A stretch of 64,000 nucleotides of DNA from assembly GCF_049532895.1 (NCBI RefSeq), contig NZ_CP064031.1, forward strand, positions 806,001-870,000. The letters are read 5' to 3'. Shown piece after piece: positions 43,558-53,056 of the stretch. Numbering within the stretch: position 1 is the first letter of the stretch; each line of letters opens with the position of its first letter. This DNA comes from Dyella_B acidisoli (GTDB lineage: Bacteria; Pseudomonadota; Gammaproteobacteria; Xanthomonadales; Rhodanobacteraceae). The position numbers and the translations under genes are program-made. The notes below the pieces were generated by a model. That model worked only from the letters and a program-made list of their open reading frames with translations. It was not told the origin of the DNA and did no database searches.

Positions 43558-45753
43558 ATGACGAATCTCAATAAAACAGTCCGGAGTCGTGCCATGCACC
43601 TGGCCAGCCGTTGCCTGATGACCGTGATGGTTCTCGGCGGAGTTGCTTGGGCGAACGCCGCCGCAGCAGCCAGCACGCTGCAGAACATCACCTACAAGAG
43701 CCTGCCGGGTGGTCGCGTCGAAGTCCGTATGAACTTCGATAGCAGCCAGGTTCCGCGGCCGAACATCTTCACCACGGAAACGCCGCCGCGCATCGCGATC
43801 GACTTTCCGGACACCACCAATGACGCCGCTCGTCATCAGGACATCGGCGTGGGGACCACCACGGGCGTGTCGGCGGTAGCGGCCGGCGGGCGCACCCGCG
43901 TCGTCGTCGAGCTGATGCAGGCTTCGTCGTACAGGTCCAGCGTTGAAGGCAACAGCCTGGTGCTGGTGGTCAACAACGGCACGCAGTCGCAGCCAGTGAC
44001 CACGGCGGCCACGATCGATCCTTCCAAGGCACTGCCGTCGGCGATGACCGGTCCGGCCATCAGCAACATCGACTTCCAGCGCGGCGGCAATGGTTCGGGC
44101 CGTGTGCTGATCAACTTCAGCGGAGCCGGCGCGAATGCGAATATGCATCGCCAGAACGGCAACCTTTCTGTGGACATCACCAACGCGCAACTGCCGGCCG
44201 GCCAGGCGCAGCGCTTGAACGTGCTCGACTTCGCCACGCCGGTGCAGTCGATCTCGCCGAAGTCCACGCCGAATGGTGCGCACATCGACATTGCCATCAG
44301 CGGAGATGTGGAGACTTCGTCGTACCAGACGGGCAACCAGTACGTTGTTGAAGTCACACCGAAAAAGCAAGATTCGAAGAACACCAACCCAGGGTCCGAA
44401 GCGCAACCGGTCTACACGGGCAGCCGCGTGACCTTCAACTTCCAGGACATCCCCGTGCGCTCGGCCCTGCAATTGCTGGCTGACGTATCAGGTCTGAACC
44501 TGGTGGCTTCGGACACCGTGGGCGGGAGCGTCACGCTGCGATTGGTCAACGTACCGTGGGATCAGGCGCTCGATGTGATCCTGCGTGCCAAGGACCTGGA
44601 CAAGCGCCGCGATGGCAACGTGATCTGGATCGCGCCGCAGAAGGAGTTGGCTGACTACGAACAGAGTGTGGCTGATGCGCGCTTCAAGGCACAAGACACG
44701 GCGCCACTGATCACGACGTATGTTCCGATCAGCTACGGCAAGGCGTCGGATATCGCAAAGCTGCTGACGACCGGCGCACAGCAAGGTGCGGGTGGTGGTG
44801 GCGGTGCGAGTGGTGCGGCGGGTCAGCACCGCGGCTTCCTCTCGCCGCGTGGCAGTGTCACTTTCGACCAGCGCACCAATACGTTGTTGATCAACGACAC
44901 CGCGGAAAAGACCACTGAACTGCGTGCGCTCGTTGCTCAGCTGGATCGTCCCGTACAGCAGGTGCTGATTGAATCACGCATAGTGATCGCGACGGATCAA
45001 TTCGAACGTGACCTGGGTGTTCAATGGGGTGTAAGTGGTAGGAAGGTCAATCCGAGTGGCCAGACGCTCTCAGTGGGTAGCGGCCTTTTGTCGAGCACTA
45101 GTACGACCACTACATACAACGGTCTGCAGAATCTTCAGCAAGTCAACCTTCCGGCTACTCCCGCCACCGGCACCGCTTCGACCATTGCTGCCGCCATTCT
45201 TGGCAAGAATTACGCACTGGACCTGGAATTGTCCGCTGCGCAGGCCGAAGGACGCAGCCAGCTTGTCTCCAGTCCGCGCGTGATCACGGCCAACCAGCAG
45301 GAGGCAGATATTCGCCAGGGTCAGGAAATTGGCTACGTCACCTACCAGAACACCTCCAGCGGCGGCGGTGCAACCGGTACCGCTACGGTAGCGTTCAAGG
45401 ACGCCGTGCTGGAACTTAAGGTCACACCGACCATTACTGCTGACAACCGCGTTTTCTTGGCGATCAACGTCAACAAGGATTCGCTCAACCGCTACATCAC
45501 GGTTCCCGGCAGCGGCCAGGTGCCAGTCATCGATACGCGCTCGCTCAATACCTCGGTGCTGGTGGACGATGGTCAGACGGTAGTGCTGGGCGGCATCTAT
45601 GAAATTAGCAAGAGTGACACCATCAACAAGGTGCCGTGGCTGGGTGATGTCCCGGGCGTAGGCTTCCTGTTCCGCAATACGCAGCGCATCAACGACAAGG
45701 ACGAACTGCTGATCTTCGTCACCCCGCGCATCCTCAGTGACAGTTTGCAATAA
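43558..45753 (+). CDS. pilQ: Type IV pilus secretin PilQ
   Basis: Outer-membrane secretin through which the pilus passes. 731 residues: a signal peptide (from MTNLNKT, cleaved after the AAAA region), an AMIN domain pair binding peptidoglycan, N0/N1 domains (FQDIPVRSALQLLADVSGLN), and the C-terminal secretin core (VLIESRIVIATDQFERDLGV; VPWLGDVPGVGFLFRN). A Gly/Ala-rich insert near residue 410 (GAGGGGGASGAAG) sits in N1. The ATG at 43558 matches family starts. Confidence 0.96.
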   Translation: MTNLNKTVRSRAMHLASRCLMTVMVLGGVAWANAAAAASTLQNITYKSLPGGRVEVRMNFDSSQVPRPNIFTTETPPRIAIDFPDTTNDAARHQDIGVGTTTGVSAVAAGGRTRVVVELMQASSYRSSVEGNSLVLVVNNGTQSQPVTTAATIDPSKALPSAMTGPAISNIDFQRGGNGSGRVLINFSGAGANANMHRQNGNLSVDITNAQLPAGQAQRLNVLDFATPVQSISPKSTPNGAHIDIAISGDVETSSYQTGNQYVVEVTPKKQDSKNTNPGSEAQPVYTGSRVTFNFQDIPVRSALQLLADVSGLNLVASDTVGGSVTLRLVNVPWDQALDVILRAKDLDKRRDGNVIWIAPQKELADYEQSVADARFKAQDTAPLITTYVPISYGKASDIAKLLTTGAQQGAGGGGGASGAAGQHRGFLSPRGSVTFDQRTNTLLINDTAEKTTELRALVAQLDRPVQQVLIESRIVIATDQFERDLGVQWGVSGRKVNPSGQTLSVGSGLLSSTSTTTTYNGLQNLQQVNLPATPATGTASTIAAAILGKNYALDLELSAAQAEGRSQLVSSPRVITANQQEADIRQGQEIGYVTYQNTSSGGGATGTATVAFKDAVLELKVTPTITADNRVFLAINVNKDSLNRYITVPGSGQVPVIDTRSLNTSVLVDDGQTVVLGGIYEISKSDTINKVPWLGDVPGVGFLFRNTQRINDKDELLIFVTPRILSDSLQ

Positions 45754-45774
45754 GCGCGGATTCAAGCAGTAAAG

Positions 45775-45803
45775 AAGGGGCGGCCGATGTGCCGCCCCTT
45801 TTT
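45775..45803 (+). terminator. Terminator of the pilMNOPQ operon
   Basis: A 10-bp stem (aaggggcggc / gccgcccctt) with a 6-base loop and a T-run, 21 bases after the pilQ stop. Confidence 0.93.
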
Positions 45804-45819
45804 CTTTGCAGCGCAGTAA

Positions 45820-45931
45820 GAGCCTGTCTATGATCGCTGCGCAACCCGCGTTGCGCCGAAGTGGCCGCCAGGTGGTAGTGCGGTGGCCACTCCGGCACAA
45901 CACGAACCACACAGAGATCATAGACAGGCTC
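45820..45931. repeat. 112-bp inverted repeat with GAGCCTGTCTATGATC ends
   Basis: Perfect 16-bp terminal inverted repeats (45820-45835 and 45916-45931) enclose a second internal palindrome (gtggccgcc... / ...ggtggccac). It lies between pilQ and the moxR gene, directly after the terminator. No coding frame of substance. It looks like a miniature mobile element or extragenic palindrome; the moxR promoter would have to lie within or after it. Confidence 0.85.
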
Positions 45932-45993
45932 TGGGGCCAAACTTTCCTACCTACCTGTGGTCTCACACCCACCAAGCAGTACAGGATTTTCGG

Positions 45994-46989
45994 ATGGACA
46001 TGCCCCAAATCCCCACGCCCGGGCATCTGCAGCAAGCTTTTTCACGTCTTCGCGATGATCTGCGACAGCACATCATCGGTCAGCCGAGGCTGATCGATTG
46101 CTTGCTGATCGCGCTGCTGGCGGACGGCCATCTGCTGGTGGAAGGCGCGCCAGGGTTGGCCAAGACTACAGCGGTCAAAGCGCTGGCCGGCCGTGTCGAT
46201 GCCGATTTCCATCGCGTGCAATTCACGCCTGATCTGCTGCCCGCCGATCTCACCGGCACCGATGTATTTCGGCCGCAGTCGGGCAGTTTCGAGTTCGAGC
46301 GTGGTCCGTTGTTCCACAACATTGTGCTGGCCGATGAAATCAACCGCGCGCCGGCGAAAGTGCAATCGGCTCTGCTCGAGGCCATGGCGGAACGGCAGAT
46401 CACCGTAGGGCGCAACACCTGGCATCTGCCAGACCTGTTCATGGTGATGGCGACACAGAACCCGATCGAACAGGAAGGTACCTTCGCGCTACCGGAAGCG
46501 CAGCTTGATCGCTTCATCATGCACGTGACGATCGGCTATCCGGATGCCACAGCGGAACTGGCGATTCTGCGCCTTGCGCGGGAGCAGGCCAGCAAGTCTG
46601 CGCATGCAGCTACTCCGGCTGTTGCGTTGGTCTCGCAGGAAGATGTATTTGCTGCCCGTGCATCCGTATTGGACGTCCACGTGGCGCCTGCGTTGGAGCA
46701 ATATCTGACGCAATTGGTGCTCGCAACACGCGATGCCGGTCGTTATGGACAGGAGCTCAAACGCTGGATCGCCTGGGGCGCCAGTCCTCGAGCGACTATT
46801 GCGTTGGATCGTTGTGCTCGCGCACATGCATGGTTGAGCGGTCGCGACTTCGCGTTGCCGGAAGACGTGCACGCTGTCGTATACGAAGTGCTGCGCCATC
46901 GCGTGTTGCTCAGCTATGAGGCGGAAGCCGAAGGCATCCGCAGCGAGAAGGTCATCGGCCGTTTGCTGGATCTTGTTCCATTGCCGTGA
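45994..46989 (+). CDS. MoxR-family AAA+ ATPase
   Basis: 331 residues. Walker A GAPGLAKT (51-58), Walker B IVLADEINRAP, sensor region MATQNPIEQEGTFALPEAQL. MoxR proteins act as chaperone-like ATPases for neighbouring VWA-domain proteins. First gene of a six-gene operon with DUF58, DUF4381, two VWA proteins and BatD, all overlapping. Start MDMPQIPTPG chosen; the open frame extends back into the palindrome but without family resemblance. Confidence 0.94.
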   Translation: MDMPQIPTPGHLQQAFSRLRDDLRQHIIGQPRLIDCLLIALLADGHLLVEGAPGLAKTTAVKALAGRVDADFHRVQFTPDLLPADLTGTDVFRPQSGSFEFERGPLFHNIVLADEINRAPAKVQSALLEAMAERQITVGRNTWHLPDLFMVMATQNPIEQEGTFALPEAQLDRFIMHVTIGYPDATAELAILRLAREQASKSAHAATPAVALVSQEDVFAARASVLDVHVAPALEQYLTQLVLATRDAGRYGQELKRWIAWGASPRATIALDRCARAHAWLSGRDFALPEDVHAVVYEVLRHRVLLSYEAEAEGIRSEKVIGRLLDLVPLP

Positions 46990-47918
46990 ACGCCGTGATC
47001 GATCATCACGTGGATGGCGATGGGCGCGTCCGCGTATCACTAGAGGAATTGATTGCTTTGCGCGGTCGCGTCGCACGTTTGCGCGTGCCGCCGCAAGATA
47101 GCCGCGCTACGCGGATCGGCGCGCAATCCAGCCGTCTATACGGCCGCGGCATGGATTACGCCGAGTCGCGTGCCTATCAACCTGGCGATGATGTGCGTCG
47201 CCTGGACTGGCGGTTGACCGCTCGCAGCGGTCGTTTGCACACGAAGCTGTTCCAGGAAGAGCGCGAAGGGCAGTTGCTGATTCTCCTCGACCATAACCCA
47301 AGCATGCGCTTCGGCACCCGTGCGCGCTTCAAGTCCGTGCAGGCAGCACGTGCTGCGGCGCTGGCTGCCTGGTACGCCGTCAAAGCAGGTGAGCGCATCG
47401 GCTTGGTGGCGTTCGGCGAAGGCTACTATCTGCAGCGCCCGCGTGGCGGCGCACGTGGCGCGTTGGACGTGTGCGGCATGCTAGGCAAGTGCGATGCCAC
47501 GCCATCCAGGCAAAGCCAGCCGCTCTCGCAGGCACTGCAACATGTGATCAAGTTGCAGCAAGGCGCCAATCGCGCATTGCTCATTAGCGACGGACAAAGC
47601 AGCGATGAAGCCGCTCGCGATCGCTTGCTCGAAATGATGCGACATACGGCGGTGCGCCTGTTGATCGTTGCCGACGCGCTGGAATTGCAGGCAGTTCCAG
47701 CGGGAAATTATCCGATCGAACAGGGTGGCGAACGCCGCCAGCTTGCGCTGCACTCCTCGTCCCAACGCGAAGCATTCCAGCAAAGCCTGGGCGAGGGTCA
47801 GGCTCGGCTGTCTGCTATGGCGAGATCGCTGGGTATTCCTCATCGCGTCATCGACACCGCTGGTGATCCGCTGGATGCCGTGGCTGCCTTGCTCCACAAC
47901 GGCGGGAGGTCGCGATGA
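46986..47918 (+). CDS. DUF58 domain-containing protein
   Basis: 310 residues with the family motif YQPGDDVRRLDWRLTAR (about 61-77) followed by a VWA-like half (LLILLDHNPSMRFGTRARFK) whose MIDAS is incomplete (DHNPSM). DUF58 proteins are constant partners of MoxR. GTG start overlaps moxR by 4 bases; overlaps next gene by 4 bases. Confidence 0.93.
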   Translation: MNAVIDHHVDGDGRVRVSLEELIALRGRVARLRVPPQDSRATRIGAQSSRLYGRGMDYAESRAYQPGDDVRRLDWRLTARSGRLHTKLFQEEREGQLLILLDHNPSMRFGTRARFKSVQAARAAALAAWYAVKAGERIGLVAFGEGYYLQRPRGGARGALDVCGMLGKCDATPSRQSQPLSQALQHVIKLQQGANRALLISDGQSSDEAARDRLLEMMRHTAVRLLIVADALELQAVPAGNYPIEQGGERRQLALHSSSQREAFQQSLGEGQARLSAMARSLGIPHRVIDTAGDPLDAVAALLHNGGRSR

Positions 47919-48418
47919 GGGGGCATTTTCCGCAAACGGCGGATAGTCTCCCGTTGCGAGACATCCATCTTCCGCCTAATCCGCCGTGGTGGCCGCCGGC
48001 ACCGGGGTGGTGGGTGCTGGTTGCCATTGTCTGCGCAGCTGCCGTATTGGGATATCTGCTTTATCGCCGCGCACGTCGTGCCCGGGTTTGGCGGGAGCGC
48101 GTGCTGGCAGAGGTGCGACGGCTCGCCGATCGCCACGCTCACAATGATGCTGCGTACGCCACTGCGCTACACCAACTTTTGCGTCGCGCCGCGTGGCGTT
48201 ACGCCGAAGATGCGCACCATGTGCAAGGCGAGCCTTGGCGTCACGTGCTGGCGCAGGTATCGGTGGACGATGTCACACTCGACACGTTGATGACACTGGA
48301 AGCGAGAATGTATCAACCGCACGCCGAGTTCGATCGAGCGGCGGTCGAAGAAGCCGTACGCCGTTGGTTGCAAGCTGCATGGCGGCGCATGAAGCCGATG
48401 GAGATGGGGCGTGCCTGA
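47915..48418 (+). CDS. DUF4381 domain membrane protein
   Basis: 167 residues. The N-terminus has a Pro-rich motif (DIHLPPNPPWWPPAPGWW) leading into one membrane helix (about 28-50), followed by a basic cytoplasmic domain with LHQLLRRAAWRYAEDAHHVQ. This is the DUF4381 pattern found between DUF58 and VWA genes in Bat-type operons. It overlaps neighbours by 4 and 8 bases. Function unknown. Confidence 0.9.
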   Translation: MRGHFPQTADSLPLRDIHLPPNPPWWPPAPGWWVLVAIVCAAAVLGYLLYRRARRARVWRERVLAEVRRLADRHAHNDAAYATALHQLLRRAAWRYAEDAHHVQGEPWRHVLAQVSVDDVTLDTLMTLEARMYQPHAEFDRAAVEEAVRRWLQAAWRRMKPMEMGRA

Positions 48419-49388
48419 ATTCGCGTGGCCCTGGGTGTTCGTGTTGCTGCCGCTGCCATGGGTGGCCTGGTGGCTATTGAAACCCGCGTCGCCCGGTCAA
48501 GCGTTGCGCTTGCCGCATACTTCGCTGTCGTGGAGCGTGGGGCAACATGTATCTGCATCTAGCGCAGCACCGTGGTTGCTGGCGCTTGGCTGGCTGAGCT
48601 TGCTCGTTGCCGCCGCAAGGCCACAGCTGTTAGGACCGCCGCAGGCACAGACACACAGTGGCCGCGCAATGATGCTGGCTGTCGATCTTTCCGGCAGCAT
48701 GCAAACGCCTGACATGGTGCTGGGCGGCCAGCAACTTAGCCGCTTCGGTGCGGTGGAGGCTATCGCGGGCGATTTCATATCTCGCCGCAGCGGCGATGAA
48801 CTTGGCCTGGTGTTGTTCGGCACGCACGCGTTTTTGGTGACACCGCTCACTTACGATTTGAACTCAGTGCGGGCGCAATTGCGGAGTGCTGTCGTGGGTT
48901 TGCCGGGCACGGAAACCGCGATCGGCGATGCAATCGCGGTTGCAGTAAAGCGTCTGGCTGCTTTGCCAGAGCAGGCGCGGGTGCTGATTCTGCTGACGGA
49001 TGGTGTGAACAATTCCGGCAGCATCTCGCCGCAGGATGCTGCACAGGCCGCCAAAGCCGCCGGCGTGCGCATCTACACCATCGGCGTCGGCGCTACGCGC
49101 ATGGTCGTCCCTGGCTTGTTCGGTGACAGCGTGGTGAATCCGTCGGCTGATCTGGACGCGGATATGCTCACCTATATCGCGCACGAAACCGGCGGTCAGT
49201 TCTATCGCGCCACCGACGGCAATCAGCTTGCTGATGCTTACCGTGCGATCGATGCGTTGGAGCCCATGCCGGAGCACGGTCCCAGCTTCCGTTTGCATCA
49301 CGAATTGTTCCGCGTGCCGTTGGCGATAGCCGGAGCCTGTCTGTTGCTGGGTTTGTTGTGGCCACGCTGGAAGGGGATGGGCGTGTGA
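48411..49388 (+). CDS. VWA domain protein, BatA-like
   Basis: 325 residues. Two N-terminal membrane helices (about 6-24 and 52-72), a VWA domain and a C-terminal helix (about 300-320). The metal-ion-dependent adhesion site is intact: DLSGS (92-96), with the Thr/Asp loops (GTETAIGD; LILLTDG). Part of the aerotolerance (Bat) type complex; role in envelope stress is inferred from the family. GTG start overlaps DUF4381 by 8 bases. Confidence 0.93.
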   Translation: MPEFAWPWVFVLLPLPWVAWWLLKPASPGQALRLPHTSLSWSVGQHVSASSAAPWLLALGWLSLLVAAARPQLLGPPQAQTHSGRAMMLAVDLSGSMQTPDMVLGGQQLSRFGAVEAIAGDFISRRSGDELGLVLFGTHAFLVTPLTYDLNSVRAQLRSAVVGLPGTETAIGDAIAVAVKRLAALPEQARVLILLTDGVNNSGSISPQDAAQAAKAAGVRIYTIGVGATRMVVPGLFGDSVVNPSADLDADMLTYIAHETGGQFYRATDGNQLADAYRAIDALEPMPEHGPSFRLHHELFRVPLAIAGACLLLGLLWPRWKGMGV

Positions 49389-51319
49389 GCGAGGCCTTGC
49401 ATCAGTTTCATTTTTTGCAGCCCGGGTGGCTACTGGGGTTTTTGGCATTGCCACTGCTGCTGTGGCTGGGTGCGCGCGGTGATGCTTCCCATCGCGCGCT
49501 CAGCCGCCTAGCAGATCCGGAGTTGCTGCCGCATCTCGTCAGCGGCAAGGCACGCCATGCTCGTTGGCCGTTGAGTTTGCTTGCGCTGGGATGGGTTTTG
49601 GGCATGTTGGCCCTGGCAGGTCCGACGTGGAGTCGCGTTACCGAGCCGATGTTTGCTGACCGTGCCGTGCAGGTCGTCGCCATTTCGCTGTCGCAACACA
49701 TGTTGGCGCGCGATATGCCACCCAGCCGCATCGAGCGCGCACGTTACAAGGCGCGCGACTTGCTGGTGGCGAACAAGGATGGATTGAACGCTTTGATTGG
49801 TTACGCCGGCCAATCCTTCGTCGTAGCGCCGCTCACCAGCGATGCGCATAGCCTGGATGCGCTGCTGGATGCCATGTCACCGGATGTCATGCCGGTGGAT
49901 GGTGACAACGCGGCACAGGCCATTGAACAAAGCGCGAAGCTGATTCACGACGCCAAGTTGGGTAACGGTTCGATCGTATTGATTACCGATGATGCTGATA
50001 CCGCTGCACAGGTGGCAGCCGGTGCAGCATGGTCCTCCGGTGTACGCGTGTCCGTGTTGGGCATCGGCACATCGCAGGGGGCTCCGGTCTCGCAAGCTGA
50101 CGGTGCTTTTGTGCGCGACGACCAAGGCAACATCGTTGTGGCCCGCCGCGACGATCAGCACCTGAGTGCACTTGCCGAGGCGGGTGGCGGGCACTACATG
50201 GCCATGACTGCGGATGGCGATGATGTTGCGGCATTGCATGCTTTGTTGCAGCCAACGCAGCGTGCGTCGATTGCGAATGGGCAAAGCAGCGACATATGGG
50301 AGGATCGCGGCCCCTGGTTGTTGCTGCCGCTGCTGCTAGTTGCTGCCATGGCGTTTCGCCGTGGCTGGGTCTTGGTGTTGCCGTTGGTGTTGCTGCCCAT
50401 GTTGCCCACCAGCGCGAAGGCGTCGGGTTGGCAGGACTGGTGGCAGCGTCCCGATCAGCAGGCGGCAAGTGCGTTGCGGCAAGGTGATGCAGCCAAGGCA
50501 CGGCAACTGGCTGAGGATCCATCGTGGCGCGGAGCTGCCGCTTATCGCGCCAAGGATTACGCCGCAGCGGCGCAAGCTCTGGAGCAAGCCAAAGGCGCCG
50601 ACTCGCAATACAACCTTGGCAACGCGCTCGCCAAACTAGGCCGCTATCCGGATGCGCTCAAGGCGTACGATCGTGCATTGCAGTTGGATCCGCACAACGA
50701 AGATGCGCGAGCCAATCGCAAAACGGTTGAGGAAGCGATGCGCAAGCAGCAACAAAACGCATCATCGCAACAGCAAAAACAGCCATCTGGCGGGCAGAGC
50801 GGGAAGAACAATCAGAGCGGCCAGAACGGGCAGTCGTCCGGACAGCAAGGCCAGTCGGGTCAGCAGCAACAAAGTGCTGGCCAGCAGGGTGCGCAAGATA
50901 AGCAAAATCAAGGTCAAAACGGCCAGGATCAACCTCAAGGTGATCAGCAAAACGGGTCTCAGCAATCGTCTGCGAACGATCAGCAAACGCAACGTGACGC
51001 CAACAGTGCAGCTACGCAGGAGGAGTCCAAATCTTCGCCGGCGCCTACATCCAGCAGCGAGCGCGCACAGGCGACAAAAGCGCAACAGGGCTTGCAAGCG
51101 CAAATGAATCAGGCGCTGGCTGGCAAGCAAGCAAAGACGGCCACCACGCAAGCACATGAGCTGGGTGTGGTCGACAGCGATGATCCACTCGCGAAGTTGC
51201 CCAACGATGTGCGCCGCAATCTGCAACGCGTGCCCGACGATCCGGGCGCGTTGCTACGGCGGAAATTCGAGCTGGAATACCGCGAGCGCATGGGCGCACA
51301 ACCGGTCGAGGGGGATTAA
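49385..51319 (+). CDS. VWA-TPR fusion, BatB/BatC-like, with degenerate MIDAS
   Basis: 645 residues from GTG overlapping the previous stop by 4 bases. Two membrane helices near the N-terminus, VWA (about 95-270), more membrane helices (about 310-345), TPR repeats (about 375-455: YNLGNALAKLGRYPDALKAY), a long Gln/Gly/Ser/Asn-rich tract (about 455-555), and a conserved C-terminal helix region (LPNDVRRNLQRVPDDPGALL). Where the MIDAS DxSxS should be, the sequence is ISLSQHM (100-106), lacking the first Asp and last Ser. Other Bat operons have separate BatB and BatC; here they are fused. Confidence 0.9.
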   Translation: MSEALHQFHFLQPGWLLGFLALPLLLWLGARGDASHRALSRLADPELLPHLVSGKARHARWPLSLLALGWVLGMLALAGPTWSRVTEPMFADRAVQVVAISLSQHMLARDMPPSRIERARYKARDLLVANKDGLNALIGYAGQSFVVAPLTSDAHSLDALLDAMSPDVMPVDGDNAAQAIEQSAKLIHDAKLGNGSIVLITDDADTAAQVAAGAAWSSGVRVSVLGIGTSQGAPVSQADGAFVRDDQGNIVVARRDDQHLSALAEAGGGHYMAMTADGDDVAALHALLQPTQRASIANGQSSDIWEDRGPWLLLPLLLVAAMAFRRGWVLVLPLVLLPMLPTSAKASGWQDWWQRPDQQAASALRQGDAAKARQLAEDPSWRGAAAYRAKDYAAAAQALEQAKGADSQYNLGNALAKLGRYPDALKAYDRALQLDPHNEDARANRKTVEEAMRKQQQNASSQQQKQPSGGQSGKNNQSGQNGQSSGQQGQSGQQQQSAGQQGAQDKQNQGQNGQDQPQGDQQNGSQQSSANDQQTQRDANSAATQEESKSSPAPTSSSERAQATKAQQGLQAQMNQALAGKQAKTATTQAHELGVVDSDDPLAKLPNDVRRNLQRVPDDPGALLRRKFELEYRERMGAQPVEGD

Positions 51320-53056
51320 GTGATGCGTTGGTTGCTGTTGCTCTGTCTTCTGTTGTCGCCATGTATCGTCATGGCAACGAGCGTGCAAGCAACACTGGAT
51401 CGCAATGACGTACATCTGGGCGAAACCGTTACGCTCAATCTACGCATCGACGGCACGATGAATGCGAATACGCCAGATCTGAGCGCGCTGGATCATGATT
51501 TCGAAGTGCTCGGCGCCTCCACCAATAGCTCGCTCAACATCGTCAACGGGCAGCAGACAGCGGAGCTGATCATCGGTGTGGCGTTGCGTCCCAAGCACAC
51601 GGGTGATCTGCAGATTCCGCCGCTGACGGTGGCGGGCAGTCAAACCCAAGCATTGAGCCTGCACGTGGGGCAGCCGGATGCATCGGCCAGCACGAATGCC
51701 GGTAAGAACGTGTTCGTCGAAGTGTCCACCAGCTCGAACCACGCTTATGTCGGGCAGCAGTTGCTCTACACCGTCCGGCTGTTTTTCGATGTCAATCTCA
51801 ATAGCGGAAGCCTGGCCGATCCACACGCCGACGGTACCGATCTGCGCAAACTCGGCAACGATACGGATTACCAGACAGTGCGCAACGGTCGTCACTATCA
51901 AGTGATCGAGCGGCGTTATGCATTAACGCCGCAACGCGCTGGCACTCTGACCATTCCTTCCATCGAGTTCCAGGGCGAAGCGGTCGACCCCGGCAATCCG
52001 AACGACCCTGGCGGCTTTTTCAATCCGGGCGGCTTGTTCGGTAATTCCACGCCGGTGACCGCCGATTCGCCGGAAGTAAACCTCGACGTACAAGCACCGC
52101 CCGCGGACTGGAGCAAGACGGCTTGGTTGCCTGCGCGCTCGCTGACGCTGAGCCTGGAAGGTCTGCCGAGCGACGACAAAATCACCGCGGGACAGCCGCT
52201 GAATCTGCGTATGCGCGTGGAAGCGCAAGGCTTGCCGGGTGATGCATTGCCAGAGTTGAGCCTGCCCGCCATCGATGGCGCAACGATTTATCCAGATCAG
52301 CCCAACACGACCACGCGTGACGATGGCGAATGGTTGACCGGGCGGCGTGAGCGCAGTTTTGCGATCTTTCCGCAGCATGCCGGTGCGCTGACCATTCCCG
52401 AAATCACGCTCACTTGGTTTGATGTGCAGAATGGACAGAAGCGTGTCGCTACGATTCCAGCGCATACGTTCACTGTAGTGGCTGCCAGCGGAACACCTGC
52501 TGTGGCTTCGTCGGCGCCGCAACCTGTTGCGGCTCCTGCACCATTGGCTGCGAGCAGTGTTGCTCCATCTACGTCCGTGGTGCCTGCATCCAACGCAACA
52601 TCATCGACACCTTGGCGTTGGATTGCCCTGGGCAGCATCGCTTTGTGGTTGATCAGCATGGTGGCTTTCGGGTGGTTCTACCGAAGCAAACGGTCACGTG
52701 CATCTCATGCCACCACGAGCCACAGCGAATCTGGCGATTCGGCGCGAGCCCTGCGTCAGGCATTTCTAGATGCAGTGCACAGCAATGATCGGCCGGCCCA
52801 GCCGCGCCGTCTGCTCGCTTGGGCGCGTGTTGAACGGCCCGGATTGCGGAACCTTGGACAAGTGGCCGAGGCGCTGGCTTCCGAAGAGCAGCGTGCAGCG
52901 ATCGAACAGCTGCAGCGCGAGCAATATGCGGGCGTTAACGCGGAGCAGCGTATCAATGTCGCTGCAGCATTTGCCAAAGGATTCGTGTGGCGCCAGGAAA
53001 ACACATCGGAAGTGGATTCCCCGTTGCCGCCGTTGTATCCGTTCAAACTCGATTGA
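51320..53056 (+). CDS. BatD-like oxygen tolerance protein
   Basis: 578 residues. A signal peptide (LLLLCLLLSPCIVMATS), several Ig-like beta domains (VQATLDRNDVHLGETVTLNL; NVDVSTSSNHAYVGQQLLYT-type segments), a Pro/Ala/Ser-rich spacer (about 390-430), one membrane helix (about 432-452) and a cytoplasmic tail. This is the BatD/DUF7939 architecture. GTG at 51320 directly follows the previous stop; ATG at 51323 is equally possible. Its 3' end overlaps the convergent macrodomain gene by 14 bases. Confidence 0.92.
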   Translation: MMRWLLLLCLLLSPCIVMATSVQATLDRNDVHLGETVTLNLRIDGTMNANTPDLSALDHDFEVLGASTNSSLNIVNGQQTAELIIGVALRPKHTGDLQIPPLTVAGSQTQALSLHVGQPDASASTNAGKNVFVEVSTSSNHAYVGQQLLYTVRLFFDVNLNSGSLADPHADGTDLRKLGNDTDYQTVRNGRHYQVIERRYALTPQRAGTLTIPSIEFQGEAVDPGNPNDPGGFFNPGGLFGNSTPVTADSPEVNLDVQAPPADWSKTAWLPARSLTLSLEGLPSDDKITAGQPLNLRMRVEAQGLPGDALPELSLPAIDGATIYPDQPNTTTRDDGEWLTGRRERSFAIFPQHAGALTIPEITLTWFDVQNGQKRVATIPAHTFTVVAASGTPAVASSAPQPVAAPAPLAASSVAPSTSVVPASNATSSTPWRWIALGSIALWLISMVAFGWFYRSKRSRASHATTSHSESGDSARALRQAFLDAVHSNDRPAQPRRLLAWARVERPGLRNLGQVAEALASEEQRAAIEQLQREQYAGVNAEQRINVAAAFAKGFVWRQENTSEVDSPLPPLYPFKLD

